Source: Adiantum capillus-veneris (lineage: Eukaryota > Streptophyta > Polypodiopsida > Polypodiales > Pteridaceae). Taken from it: a stretch of DNA of 64,000 nt. This document shows, in pieces, positions 1-9,774 of this stretch. Made by a program: the position numbers and the translations under genes. The DNA is taken from contig CM043967.1 in the NCBI GenBank assembly GCA_014529385.2, positions 9,189,501 through 9,253,500 on the forward strand. The letters are read 5' to 3'. The notes below the pieces were generated by a model, which ran no database searches, had not been told where the DNA came from, and worked only from the letters and a program-made list of their open reading frames with translations. The stretch's first letter is position 1, and every line of letters starts with the position of its first letter.

Positions 1-1
1 T

Positions 2-993
2 TTTATTCCTGTCAGGAAGAAGATAAAGCCAGATCAGATGGCACGCTTGTTTATGAGCAATATTTTCAAGTATCATGCATGCCACAGTCGATTGTTAGCG
101 ACCGTGATCCACGCATGACAAGTTTGTTCTGGAGAGGTTTGTTTGAGAATATGGGCACCACTCTCAAATTCTCTTCGTCATTTCATCCTCAAACAGATGG
201 GCAGTCAGAAGAGGCAAATTCTACTGTCCTAGATCTGCTGAAGTGCTATGTGTCAGAGCATAAAGGAAAGTGGGAGCTGTATTTGCCATTGGTGGAGTAT
301 GCATACAATAATACAGTGCATTCATCAACTGGCAAGGCACCTTTTGAGATAGTTGAAGGTGGCAAGAAAGTTCCTCCCATACTGCATACAAAGGACAAGA
401 TATTTGAAGCAAATAAGTATGTTCAGGACATGGATGAAATGTACAAGAAGGTCAAAGTGGCCTTGGAAAGGACTCAGGCAAAGCAAAAGAAAGCAGCTGA
501 ACGTCACCGTCGTGAAGTGGTATATTCACTTGGTGGTTGGGTGCTTTTACGCTTTGAACAGGCAAGGTTAAAGAAGATGAAGGGCAAGGAAAGACTGTTT
601 CCAAAGCTCAGCATGCGTTACTATGGGCCTTTTCAAGTATGCGACATAATCAGTGATGTTGCATATAGGCTGAAATGGCCTGACAGTTGGAAGATTCACA
701 ATGCGTTTCATGTGAGTCTTCTCAGATCCTATGTGGGTGATGTGCCAGAAGATATGCCAGCTGAAGATCAGCCGGAAGTCGAGGAACTTGACGAGATCTT
801 GGTCCCGGAACAGATTTTGGCACACAAAGAAAGGAAAGTGAAAGGCAAGATTGCTAGGCATTACTTGGTAAAGTTCAGAAACTATCCACCAATGGATGCT
901 AAGTGGATGGAAGAAGGTGAAGTTGCAGAGTCACCAACTGTGTTATCACTTTACCTGGAAGCCTTCGATTTGCAACCTACCTTGACCCCTTGA
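2..993 (+). pseudogene. Element A integrase C-terminal half plus chromodomain (pol 3' end)
   Basis: This would insert retrotransposon cDNA into chromatin. The open frame from 79 encodes 304 residues. It carries the second catalytic Asp in SDRDPR, the catalytic Glu region DGQSEEANS, the GPY/F-type motif MRYYGPFQV near residue 180 and a chromodomain over about residues 237-290 (EILVPEQILAH, then KFRNYPPMDAKWMEE). It ends at a TGA at 991-993. The upstream part of the core (FIPVRKKIKPDQMARLF) is in another frame. The two frames meet at about 73-79, where the intact motif KYHGMPQ of related copies has lost one base. The Met at 79 is therefore an internal residue, not a start. Frame-broken, so no functional integrase is expected from this copy. 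Confidence 0.9.
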
Positions 994-1568
994 GTTTCAA
1001 AGCTACATGGATTGTCAGTCTGACAATGGCTTCTGAAACAAATGATGTACATGGTATTTAAAGTGAGCTCAAATCAAATACCTGTTACATGAATGTTAGA
1101 GCTGTACAGATTGTCAGTTTTGCTGCAATTGCTCTTATAGAATGTCCAAAAGTTTGCTTAGTGCTATAGAAGTGAGTATTTCTTGTCAGTTTGTCAAGGA
1201 TACAGTGATTGCTTCTATTAAAGAGTACATGTGTAACTGCATTCTTAAATTGTCGGTTTGGGTATGCTCGAAAGTGTTACGGGATCCAACGTGTACTATA
1301 AGACAGTGGCAAAATGTGCAGCTACCATTTTGCATTGGAAAGTTAGTGACTCAAAGCAATGGCAGAGTGCGAAGCTACCACTATGTCATTGGGACAGGGT
1401 TCACACGCAGGCAATACATGAGTCGACGAGGTGTTGAATACACCAGGGTTGACAATGAGCATGTATGTGTCGTATATGTGTCGACAGGTGTGGAATACAT
1501 CAGTGTTGACAGTAAGCATGTACGACATAGATGCAAACGAGGACGTTTGAGATTTCAAGAGAGGGGTA
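994..1568 (+). other. Element A 3' untranslated region and polypurine tract
   Basis: No coding frame continues past 993. The last bases before the LTR are a TTTCAAGAGAGGGG-type purine tract (about 1553-1566). They are preceded by a GAGGACG segment that recurs upstream of the 3' LTR of elements B, C, D, E and F as a variant of TAATCGAGGGCGATTACA. Plus-strand DNA priming at such a tract is known for LTR elements; the assignment here rests on position and composition. Confidence 0.7.
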
Positions 1569-3046
1569 TGTCACCAGCGTGTGACTACTATCTATCCTTT
1601 TTGTTGATTTCTTTCTTATTATCTATTTACTTTCACTTTTTGGAAACACCCCTTCGGAAATCTAACTGCCCTGCATTGCATAGCTAGTGTGGAACTGTCC
1701 AGAGGGAGTCCAGGCCTGAGGGCAAGAGAGCACTAAGGTTGGACAAAGACTATGGTTAGCCAAAGTGGGGTCATTGACTAGCCAAAGTGGAATCCTTTGC
1801 TACAGAGGCTACATTTCAGTTCTGGATGTGGCCACAGTGTACAAAGAGGGTCGGATGACCTAGAAAGATACAATGGCAGCATCTCCTAAAATTTAAAGAA
1901 CTGCTATTTTGGGATTTGAAAATGTGTTGGCGTCATTATCTTCGGAATGACAAGGGGAACATTTTCTTACTCTGCCGTGAAGTCAACTGGGCAACCGGTT
2001 GGGATATTTTTAGACGGCAACCCCGAAACGGGAAAATGCTTATAAATGTGCCAAGTGGCACCTTCTGGTGCACTTGCCTCATGCATCAAGAAGTGGCGCT
2101 GAATTTAGGAGGGGGAGAGCCTCATTTTCAGATTTGTCACAGGTTAAGAGCTATGGAGTGCTTGCTTTCCCTCTTATGCACAGTGCGGTGCCAGGAGTGA
2201 TGCCCTGCACGCTACGCACTGCCCTCTCTCTCCCCTTTGGCAGTATGTTATGCCCCTCTAGTGGGCTCTTCATTTGACCAATGTACAATTGTGTGGGTTC
2301 ATGCGCGATTGCCGAGGCAAGAGCCTCTTGTACAGGTACTGGATTAGCTAGCGGCTAATCCCCCCGCAGGTACAGGTGAATTCGGAGAGGTTTCACGCCA
2401 GAAATCTCGTCCGATTCAAAGGGCAAGTAGCCCTACAGGTGCGGGAGCTCGATGACTTGCTACGGATGCGACCGGCACGTGAAACGGAGCCCGAAACAGT
2501 GAATTACAGCCTGCTGTGTATTTTTGCAGGTTTAGGGTTTTGGCCCTAAATGGACCCTAATACCCCCAGGAGGTTCGGGGACGCAAGGGGACCGTTGTAC
2601 AGGTGATCTGGCGCATTTTTAGGGTTGAAAACAGAGAATTCAGCGTGCTGCAGATTCTCGCCAGGTTTTGTAAAGTGCCCGTATGCATCGGGAAAGTCAA
2701 TCAATGCGTGGGAATACTGACTGTGAAGGGTTCTAGTATAGTTATGCTGCCGAAATCGGGCTGGAACAGTGGAAATTCAGCCGAGTTTGTGCGGGGCAGC
2801 TTGTAGGGAACCACAGCGTTTATTTCCCTCTTTTGAACAATAAAGAAATACCGAAAGGGGCGCCTAAGTTAGGGGCCAATCTGGTGTCCGTCTACTCAAA
2901 CAGGTGCAATCTAGCAGCCTGTATCCCTCTCCCCTTTGTTGTGTTTTGAAAGTACAGGTAAAATAGACGACTAATAATGGGTGAAAGCTAAATCAAGGTT
3001 TAAAGTAAAGTCTACCGCCCTTTTTGGAATGAACAGGCCGGTTTCA
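1569..3046 (+). repeat. LTR of element A (3' LTR), about 1478 bp
   Basis: It begins TGTCACCAG directly after the purine tract and ends GGCCGGTTTCA. It includes a poly(A)-signal motif AATAAAGAAATACCGAAAGG at 2839-2858. The end was fixed by comparison with the LTR ends of element C, which also finish in GGCCGGTTTCA. It is matched along nearly its whole length by the reverse complement of 3047-5233. Confidence 0.8.
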
Positions 3047-5233
3047 GTAGACTTTACTTCAAACCTTGATTTAGCTTTCACCCATTATTAGTCGTCTATT
3101 CTACCTGTGCTATAATGACACAAGAGAGGGGAATGGGATATAGATGCTAGAATGCATCTGTATGTGAGTTAGACTGTCACAAGGCGGGCACCACGTGCCA
3201 ATAGAAAAGAACAGACTGAACAACTCTAAGCACTTCAAATAACAACTGAACTGAAATGGAGAGAGAGAGACGACACGCGACACGGAGTGGCGGAATTCCA
3301 CCCCAGAGAGTATTGGCCCCAAACCTTGGCGCCCCTTTCGGTATTTCTTTATATTGCATCAACACAGTACAAGCCGGTACTCGAGACTCTGCACCTTCAT
3401 ACTGAAGCATGCCAGAGAATGAGCCCTAGCCTCATATTTAAAGGCCCTTGGCCTGAAAAGCAGTTATAGTAAAAAGCCTTTAAAACTCAAAAGCTTCTGG
3501 TTCAAAAGCAAAGCCAAAGACTGCCAGCGCAATTTACGAAAATCCGTACAGCCTGCCACGTCATCATGTCAGCGCAATTTTTGGAATTTGTCTGCTGCCT
3601 TAGGGTTAGGGTTAGGGTTTTTGGCAGAAATTAGGGTTGCAGGTTTTAGGGTTAGGGTTTTCAGAATTAGGGTTTGCAGCAATTAGGGTTTCTTGCAGAA
3701 ATTAGGGTTTGCAGGTTTTAGGGTTAGGGTTTTCAGAATTAGGGTTTCAGCAGTTAGGGTTTTGGCAAAAATTAGGGTTAGGGTTTCTGCTCTCGGGCAA
3801 CCACATCATCACTTCTTCTGTTACTTATTCTTCTTAGGGTTTAGGCCACTCGGCCGACATCTGCAAGTTGGCTCCCTTCTTCAGGGCTTTGACACGTCAA
3901 CAATTTGTTACACAGACACCAGATTGGCCCCTAAATAGGCGCCCCTTTCGGTATTTCTTTATTCTTTAAAAGAGGGAATAAAAGCTGTGGTTCCCTACAA
4001 GCTGTCCCGCACAATCTGGGCTGAATTTCTTCTGTTCTAGCTCGATTTCGGCAACATAACTGTACTAGGACCCTTCACAGTCAGTATCCCCACTCATTAG
4101 ATGACTTTCCCGACGCATACGGACACTTTGCAAAACCTGGCGAGAATCTGCAGCACGCTGAATTCTCTGTTTTCTGCCCCGAAAATGCGCCAGATCACCT
4201 GTACAGCGGTCCCCTTGCGTCCCCGAACGTCCTGGGGGTATTAGGGTCCGTTTAGGGCCAAAACCCTAAACCTGCAAAAATACACAGCAGGCTGTAATTC
4301 ACTGTTTCGGGCTGCGTTTCGTGTGCCGGTCGCATCCGTAGCAAGTCCTGGAGCTCCCGCACGTGTAGGGCTACTTGCCCTTTGAATCGGACGGGATTTC
4401 GCATGTGAAACCTCTCCGAATTCACCTGTCCCTGCGGGGGATTAGCCGCTAGCTAATCCAGTACCTGTGCAAGAGGCTCTTGCCTCGGCAATCGCGCATG
4501 AACCCACATAACTGTACATTGGTCAAATGAAAAGCCCACTAGAGGGGCATAACCATAAAGAATAGGGGAGAGAGAGAGCAGTGAGAGGTGTGCAGGTCAT
4601 GACATCCTGCACCTCACTGTACATAGAGGGTAAGCCAGCACTCCATTGAAGCTCTCCCACCTGTGACAGCACTCAAAAACGAGTTCACAGCTGAAAATCA
4701 CGTTTTTGCCTTCTCTTTAAGTAGTAAACTGGCCTCAGAGTGCCAAGTGTCACTCATTTGTGCATTTTCCCGCTTTAGACCCTCGGGTCTAAAAATATCT
4801 CACCTGCAGCCTCTGTTGACTTGGCCACAGAGTAACAAAATGATCCCCATGTCAAACTGCACGTAATGACTCGAAGACATTTTGCCATCCAAACATAGCA
4901 GTCCCTAAAATTTAGGAGTTTCTGCCATTACATTCTTCTAGGTCATTTGACCCTCTTTGTACACTGCAGCCACACCCAGAACTGAAATGTAGCCTATGTA
5001 GCAAAGGATTCCGCTTTGGCTGACCAATGACCCCACTTTGGCTAACCATAGTCCTTGTCCAGCCTTAGTGCTCTTTAGCCCTCAGGCCTTGACTCTCTCT
5101 GAACAGTTCCACATTGGCTATGCAATGCAGGGCAGTTAGATTTCCAAAGGGGTGTTTCCAAAAGGTAAAACAAACGAAATTCCCCAAAGAAAGAGAAAAT
5201 AAACAAAAATGGAATTGCCACTGGCTGGTGACA
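3047..5233 (-). repeat. Second LTR of the A family, inverted, interrupted by a solo LTR
   Basis: Reading the minus strand, it starts TGTCACCAGCC at 5233 and runs to 3047. It lacks only the last 32 bp that the + strand copy has (GGCCGGTTTCA and neighbours). Shared blocks include the segments around 2339-2560 and 4225-4440, and 2953-3014 against 3047-3108. Removing the inserted LTR at 3175-3912 and its 5-bp duplication leaves about 1445 bp, the same as the + copy over that span. A purine-rich stretch follows at 5234, but the matching internal region is too decayed to recognise. Confidence 0.8.
3175..3912 (-). repeat. Solo LTR of the D family nested in the inverted LTR
   Basis: The boundaries are TGTCACAAGG at 3175 and TTTGTTACA ending 3912. 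The flanking 5-mers are tagac (3170-3174) and cagac (3913-3917), a target duplication with one C/T change. The interrupted host sequence is present uninterrupted in the inverted partner near 2880-2900. The segment is like the LTRs of element D (22586-23379, 25028-25853). It has the same poly(A)-signal motif (3328-3352, minus) and TTAGGG-type tracts at 3599-3790. No internal region remains, so it is read as a product of LTR-LTR recombination. Confidence 0.85.
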
Positions 5234-5527
5234 CCCCCTCTGCTGCCCTTGACCTGTAATGCATCTGTGAACAAATAGATGCAAAAAGGGGAAGATTTCC
5301 ATGGCTGCCAAAACCTGCGTATCGCTGAAAACGCAGCAAAACAGCCCTCTAAACACACATCTGATGTCTTCCAATGCTGAAAATGAGCTCCTTGGTCCAA
5401 GGTAAAGTCATGGGAAGCTCAAAAATGGAGAGAAATGGCTGAAAATCAGAGTTAACAGCCTCCAAAACTGCTCTAAAAAGTCAGTTACGAGTTCTCTTCT
5501 CCCAAACTTGGTAAATTGGCCAAAAAC
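5234..5527. other. Unassigned stretch between two LTR relics
   Basis: The first part, rich in CCCCCTCT on the plus strand, may be the decayed primer tract of the inverted LTR. The short minus-strand open frames here share no recognisable domain. Nothing else can be supported. Confidence 0.4.
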
Positions 5528-6435
5528 TGCCACTTGGCACTCATGCATGCAATTTCCCCGCATTGGGCTTCCCGCTTAAAAATCTCTCAACTGGTGCATC
5601 GGTTGACTTTGCAGCAGAGTAATAAAATGTTTCCTTGGTCATACCGAAGGTAATGACGCGAACACATTTCACGACCCAAAATAGTAGTTTCCTAATTTTT
5701 AGGAGATGCTTCCGTTGGGCTCCCACTGGTCTTCTGACCATCTATCCTCATTGGGATTGTATCCAAAAGTGCAATGTGGCCCAACTATCGGATACTTTCC
5801 TTTGGTGACCCCACCTTGACTTTATGCCTTTATTGAGTTCACTTCCTAGTATCCACCAACTTGCTAAGTGCGACAGGGATACCTACATGATCTTGAACTG
5901 AGCCTAGACATCCTCTTACTATACGAATTCCAATGCCGACCAACTTCTCGTTTGCGGGTGAATCTACCGTTCACATTGGCCATACATTGTCCGACCATTC
6001 CAACTTCAAAAAGAGGGTCTCAAAAATTAAACAAAAATCATTGGAAAGAAACCAACAACTAAGGTTAGCACCCTCTTAAAATCGCAAATGTCCTCGATTG
6101 CGTGCCATACATACATGCCACTGATGATCTTGTGTTGTTAGCACTCTTTTATCATCGCATGTATCCGCAAGAAAGACTGTCAAAACATGTGTATAAATGA
6201 CTTATTGAGACCTTCATACTTTAGTCAAACTGCACACTGCTATTGCACTCAATCCATGAGTACATTTGATGTGCTAGCTCTATTATTACCCCTCCTTTGT
6301 AGACATTGGGTTGGGGCATACGTAGGCTGTAACCCAAAGGCTTCAAGTTAAAACTGCAATACATTTGGTGACTCCGCCAGTTCATGCTCTTCCATCCACT
6401 TTGCATCCATAGGTGGATAGTTCTTGAACTCCACC
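5528..6435 (-). mobile_element. Truncated chromovirus fragment (element C family): LTR piece, 3' UTR, end of chromodomain
   Basis: 5528-6067 matches the 3' LTR of element C (about 14220-14765) in the same orientation. 6068-6348 matches its 3' UTR, including the purine tract and GAGGACA segment. 6349-6435 encodes on the minus strand the end of a chromodomain (YPPMDAKWMEEHELAESP). Both ends are abrupt and no target duplication was found, so this is a deletion or rearrangement remnant. Confidence 0.75.
6349..6435 (-). pseudogene. Chromodomain C-terminal remnant
   Basis: Minus-strand reading gives FKNYPPMDAKWMEE, the conserved aromatic and acidic end of the retroelement chromodomain, then a segment like the pol C-terminus of element C (LEAFGLQPTYAP) after an in-frame stop. 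Only about 30 codons remain. Confidence 0.7.
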
Positions 6436-6743
6436 ACATAGCATCTTGCAACCTGTCCCTTGACTTTTTACCTGTGCAAAAGGCTCTTGCCTATGCAATT
6501 CCACAACACTGTGGCGTACTATCCACGACCAAGTAAGCTCAAATTTCAAGATGATTTAGCGATGCATCAAAGAATCCAAGCAATCGTCTCAGATCATCGG
6601 TAAGCAGCGTGTCACCTGGCAGACCCACATCACTCCCTCAGGAGATCAAGTGGGCAATCTACCACCGTGAGACCTCTCACTATCTCATCTTGGTTCATAC
6701 TTGCAAACCCTAAAAACGCAACAGAAAATCAGTCCTAATTCTA
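6436..6743. other. Unassigned stretch
   Basis: A short piece near 6467-6500 (ACCTGTGCAAAAGGCTCTTG) resembles an internal LTR segment also seen near 4465 and 13960 in related copies, so part of this is probably LTR debris. No open frame with a recognisable domain. Confidence 0.35.
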
Positions 6744-7695
6744 GTGAAGAAAACAGTCAAGCCGGATCACTTAGCGAGACTGCTTCTGGCCCAAATTTTC
6801 AGATTACATGGCATGCCTGAGACGATTGTTTCTGACAGAGACCCCAGATTTACGAGTTTGTTTTGGAAGGCAATTTGGGAGAACATTGGCACGCGGTTGC
6901 AGTTCTCGTCATCGTTCCACCCGCAGACTGACGGGCAATCTGAGATTGCCAATTCAGTGGTTCTAGATTTATTAAAGTCTTATATCTTGGATCAAAAGAC
7001 TCAATAGGAAAAGTATCTACCTTTGGTGGAATTTGCCTACAATAACACGATACACTCTTCGACGGGGAAGGCGCCATTTGAGATTGTTGAAGGTGCTGCG
7101 AAGGTTCCACCCTCCCTAAGCACGAAAGATTAGATTTTTGAAGCGGATGAATATACGCGAGACTTAGATACGGCTTTTGCCAAGGTTTGCGAGTCTCAAG
7201 AACGACAGAAAAAGGCAGCGGATCGCCATCGTCGCGACTTACAATTGAAGGAGGATGATTGGTTGCTCTTACGTATTGAGAAGGCACGCCTGAGAAAGAA
7301 AAAGGAAGAGGATAGGCTTTTTCCAAAGCGTAGTATGCGATACTATGGACCTTTCCAGATCACTGAAAAGATAAATGATGTCTCCTTCCGACTGAAATTG
7401 CCTGATACTTGGAGGATTCACAATGCATTTCATGTGTCTCTTGAAACCTTTTAAAGGTGATGTGCCTGATGATGGGGAGCCTGATGAGCAACCCGAAGTG
7501 AAAGAGAACGAGGAGATCCTTGTTCCTGAACAGATTTTGGTACAGAACGATAAGAAGAAAGGTAAATTCCGAAGGCGGTTCTTGGTTAAGTTCAAGAACT
7601 ATCCTGCATTGGATGCGAAGTGGATGGAGGAGGAGGACCTGGCAGATACTCCTCAGATTGTAAAACTTTACCTCGATGCTTTTGGTTTAGCATAG
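6744..7695 (+). pseudogene. Element B integrase and chromodomain, broken
   Basis: Visible motifs in order: the second catalytic Asp in SDRDPRF, the Glu region TDGQSEIANS, SSTGKAPFEIV, the GPY/F-type [18 protein letters not shown], then a chromodomain with LVPEQIL and KNYPALDAKWMEE. In-frame stops occur at 7005-7007 and near 7132. A frameshift at about 7448-7452 (two bases missing compared with relatives) moves the chromodomain into another frame (7423-7695). All parts read as one ancestral pol C-terminus. No activity is expected. Confidence 0.88.
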
Positions 7696-8283
7696 TCTAC
7701 TCCAAATGGAACCCAGAATTCAGCTTGACCGGAGATCTCGTGCAGTAGGATGCACAAGAGGGGAGTTACTCCGCTCCTTTGTCAACAGATGCCTTGATTT
7801 TTGATAGTAAAGTCACTGATGTCTCTTTGAGCTTCAGGGATACTGACAGCTGACAGTATTCTGCTGGATGACTTTATGAAATGGAATTCCTGATTATGAT
7901 ACTATTTTGTTCTTGACTTCTTTTTGAGTGTAGGAACTGATAGACGAAATGACTGCAGCATTTTGGTATGATTGATCTCGAATAGACATGGTTGCAATAG
8001 GGATTAGTCAATCAGACATCGATGAGGTCCCGATTGGATCTAGATGTGATTGCTAGCTACATTGCCGATAAATCATTCTCTAAGATCCGAATGAATGTTG
8101 AGTGTCATGTGATGTCTAGTGATGTCCTGTGATGTGTGATGTGACTTGTCGATTGGTACATGTGCTAGATGTGTGTTCCTAGTACGTGGTACTAACAGTC
8201 AATGTCTGCTAAGATGGTTTATGGCCTCTGTCTGTTTTGCAGGCGTAATCGAGGGCGATTACAATGCTTTCAAGAGGGGGGTA
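7696..8283 (+). other. Element B 3' UTR and polypurine tract
   Basis: Non-coding. It contains GGCGTAATCGAGGGCGATTA at 8242-8261 and a purine tract CAAGAGGGGGG ending about 8281. The same pair stands before the 3' LTR of element F (28130-28169) almost unchanged. Confidence 0.7.
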
Positions 8284-8949
8284 TGTCACAAAGTGATGAC
8301 GTGGCTACCTGAGAGGAAAGCCTGACTGTTGTTGGAAACCCTAACCCTAAAACTTGCAAACCCTAATTTTTGCCAAAAAACCCTAACCCTAAAAATCTGA
8401 CATAACCCTAACCCTAACCCTAACCCTAACCCTAAAAAGCAGCAGGACTGAACTCCTTGAAACGCGTTGGTATGTTGACGTGGCAGTACAGCAGTCCTGT
8501 AATTTGCGGAAATCTTCAACGTTTGCGGCATCTTTGCTCTACGCAAGAGAGAGAAAGAGAATAGCTTTTGCTTTATTTGAAAACTCCAGAGAGTTTGAGA
8601 GAGAACAGAGAGAGCCTTTGCTTTTATTTTAGGCTTTTGATTTTTAAAGCTTTTGGGGCTCTGCTTTTGGCATCCCTTTGTAATCTAAATAAGTGGTTTG
8701 GGCACACACACACCTACAGCGCATCTTGACACAGAGTCTGAGAGTGAAACCCTAACCACTCTCTTGTACTTTGAACTGATTAATACATAAAGAAATACCG
8801 AAAGGGGCGTCAGTCTTTGGGGCCAATATCTCTAGGCACGGAACTCCGCCGGGCCAGTGCAAATTTATTGTGAATTGTGAATTGTTTTGAAGTGGTTATT
8901 TGGTGCTGTTGTGATTGATTCTTGACTTGGAGTGTCCAAGTCTGTTACA
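8284..8949 (+). repeat. 3' LTR of element B
   Basis: The ends are TGTCACAAAG and GTCTGTTACA. It contains five perfect CCCTAA units at 8406-8435 and further degenerate ones from 8336, TGACGTGGC-type motifs near 8296 and 8477, and the poly(A)-signal motif at 8787-8809. It is a 3' LTR because a purine tract precedes it and no primer-binding site follows it. Confidence 0.8.
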
Positions 8950-8955
8950 ACTCTA

Positions 8956-9196
8956 GCGTTTTCTGCATCAGCAAGAAACGCTAGCGTTTTTGCATCCAGA
9001 GATCAGTCTTGGCGTTTTTGCACTTGCAGATTCCGGGTGACATTAGAACAACAGATTAGCCTAGCGTTTTGCATTGCAAGGCAACCGGCAGCAGCAGAAG
9101 ACAGAATTGAGCCCAACGTTTTTGCATCAGCTTGACACCCTCAACGTTTTTGCAGACCTTCGTGACAGATCAGCCCATAGACCAGCGTTTTGAGTT
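8956..9196 (+). repeat. Degenerate array of a GCGTTTTTGCA motif
   Basis: Seven copies of [AG][AG]CGTTTTTGCA or close variants lie near 8955, 8979, 9010, 9063, 9116, 9143 and 9184, spaced about 25-55 bp. The sequence between copies differs. The array begins right after the element B LTR and belongs to no recognised element. It is too degenerate to call a satellite. Confidence 0.55.
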
Positions 9197-9465
9197 TCCA
9201 GCCGTTAGAACTCGCAGAAGAAGTCCCGAACATCGCAGATCTCACCTTCCCGCAGCAGATCCTCGCCGCACAGTCAGATCCCGCAAAGTTCGCAGTTTCA
9301 GCCCGGAAAATGCAGATTTCAGCATCTGTGTTTTCAGCGCGTCGTCGTCGTACCGTCGCCATCGACATCATCACCGACATAGAGTCAGAATTCAGTAGAT
9401 AATGATTTGCAGATTTCAGCCATTAGTATTTTCAGATTTCAGCCCTCTCGTCATCCCCATCGTCG
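9197..9465. other. Unassigned stretch between the motif array and element E
   Basis: GCAGATTTCAGC-like words recur (about 9311, 9411 and 9435). Short open frames exist on both strands but no domain is recognisable. Confidence 0.35.
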
Positions 9466-9774
9466 CCTGGGCACTTAGAAAGAGTACATGGGATGCCAAA
9501 AGAAGAGCCCCAAAAGCATAAGTTCTAAAAGCATCTTATTCCAAAAGCAATTGCTCCAAAAAGCTAGCGCTAAAATTGCCAAATCAGCCAGCGTGAATTT
9601 CGGAAATTGGTATAGTTGCCACGTCATCACTAGCAACGCAAATTGCGGACTTTTTGTACAGCTGTTGCCACGTCATCGATTAGCGATATTCTCGGGCGTC
9701 CGTCCGCCACCTGTCAGTGCAAAACACGAAGAAGTCTGTATAGTATCTGCCACGCCATCAACTTGTCCCATACA
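9466..9774 (-). repeat. Truncated 3' LTR of element E
   Basis: It matches the 5' LTR segment 11745-12048 (shared AAGAGTACATGGGATGCCAA, AAAAAGCTAGCGCTAAAA). It ends TCCCATACA at 9774, just before the minus-strand purine tract. The half with the poly(A)-signal motif is missing. Confidence 0.75.

Larger units (their letters stand above)
1..3046 (+). mobile_element. Element A: 3' part of a Ty3/gypsy chromovirus, running in from the left edge
   Basis: The left edge lies inside the integrase. In order come integrase core and C-terminus, chromodomain, a 575-bp 3' UTR, a purine-rich primer tract (about 1553-1568) and a 3' LTR (1569-3046). Everything is on the + strand. Its coding sequence is closely related to element C at 13292-22109, so A and C belong to one family or to sister families. 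The 5' LTR is outside the window, so no target duplication can be checked. Placement in the chromodomain clade rests on the visible chromodomain after the integrase. Confidence 0.9.
6744..8949 (+). mobile_element. Element B: 5'-truncated gypsy, integrase to 3' LTR
   Basis: It starts abruptly inside the integrase core and runs through integrase C-terminus, chromodomain, 3' UTR (7696-8283) and a 666-bp 3' LTR. It is a different family from A: the chromodomain region ends DAFGLA, and the closest relative in this window is element F. Truncation at the 5' end means no target duplication can be tested. Confidence 0.85.

Noticed and set aside
1142-1687. 181-codon plus-strand frame as a gene
   Set aside because: It crosses from the element A 3' UTR through the purine tract into the LTR; no domain recognised.
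8336-8436. A chromosome end or a fossil telomere fusion
   Set aside because: The tract is short and sits at the same place inside several LTRs, so it is part of the element.
9132-9402. Arg/His-rich frames on both strands as a small gene
   Set aside because: Overlapping frames on both strands, no domain, inside repeat DNA.
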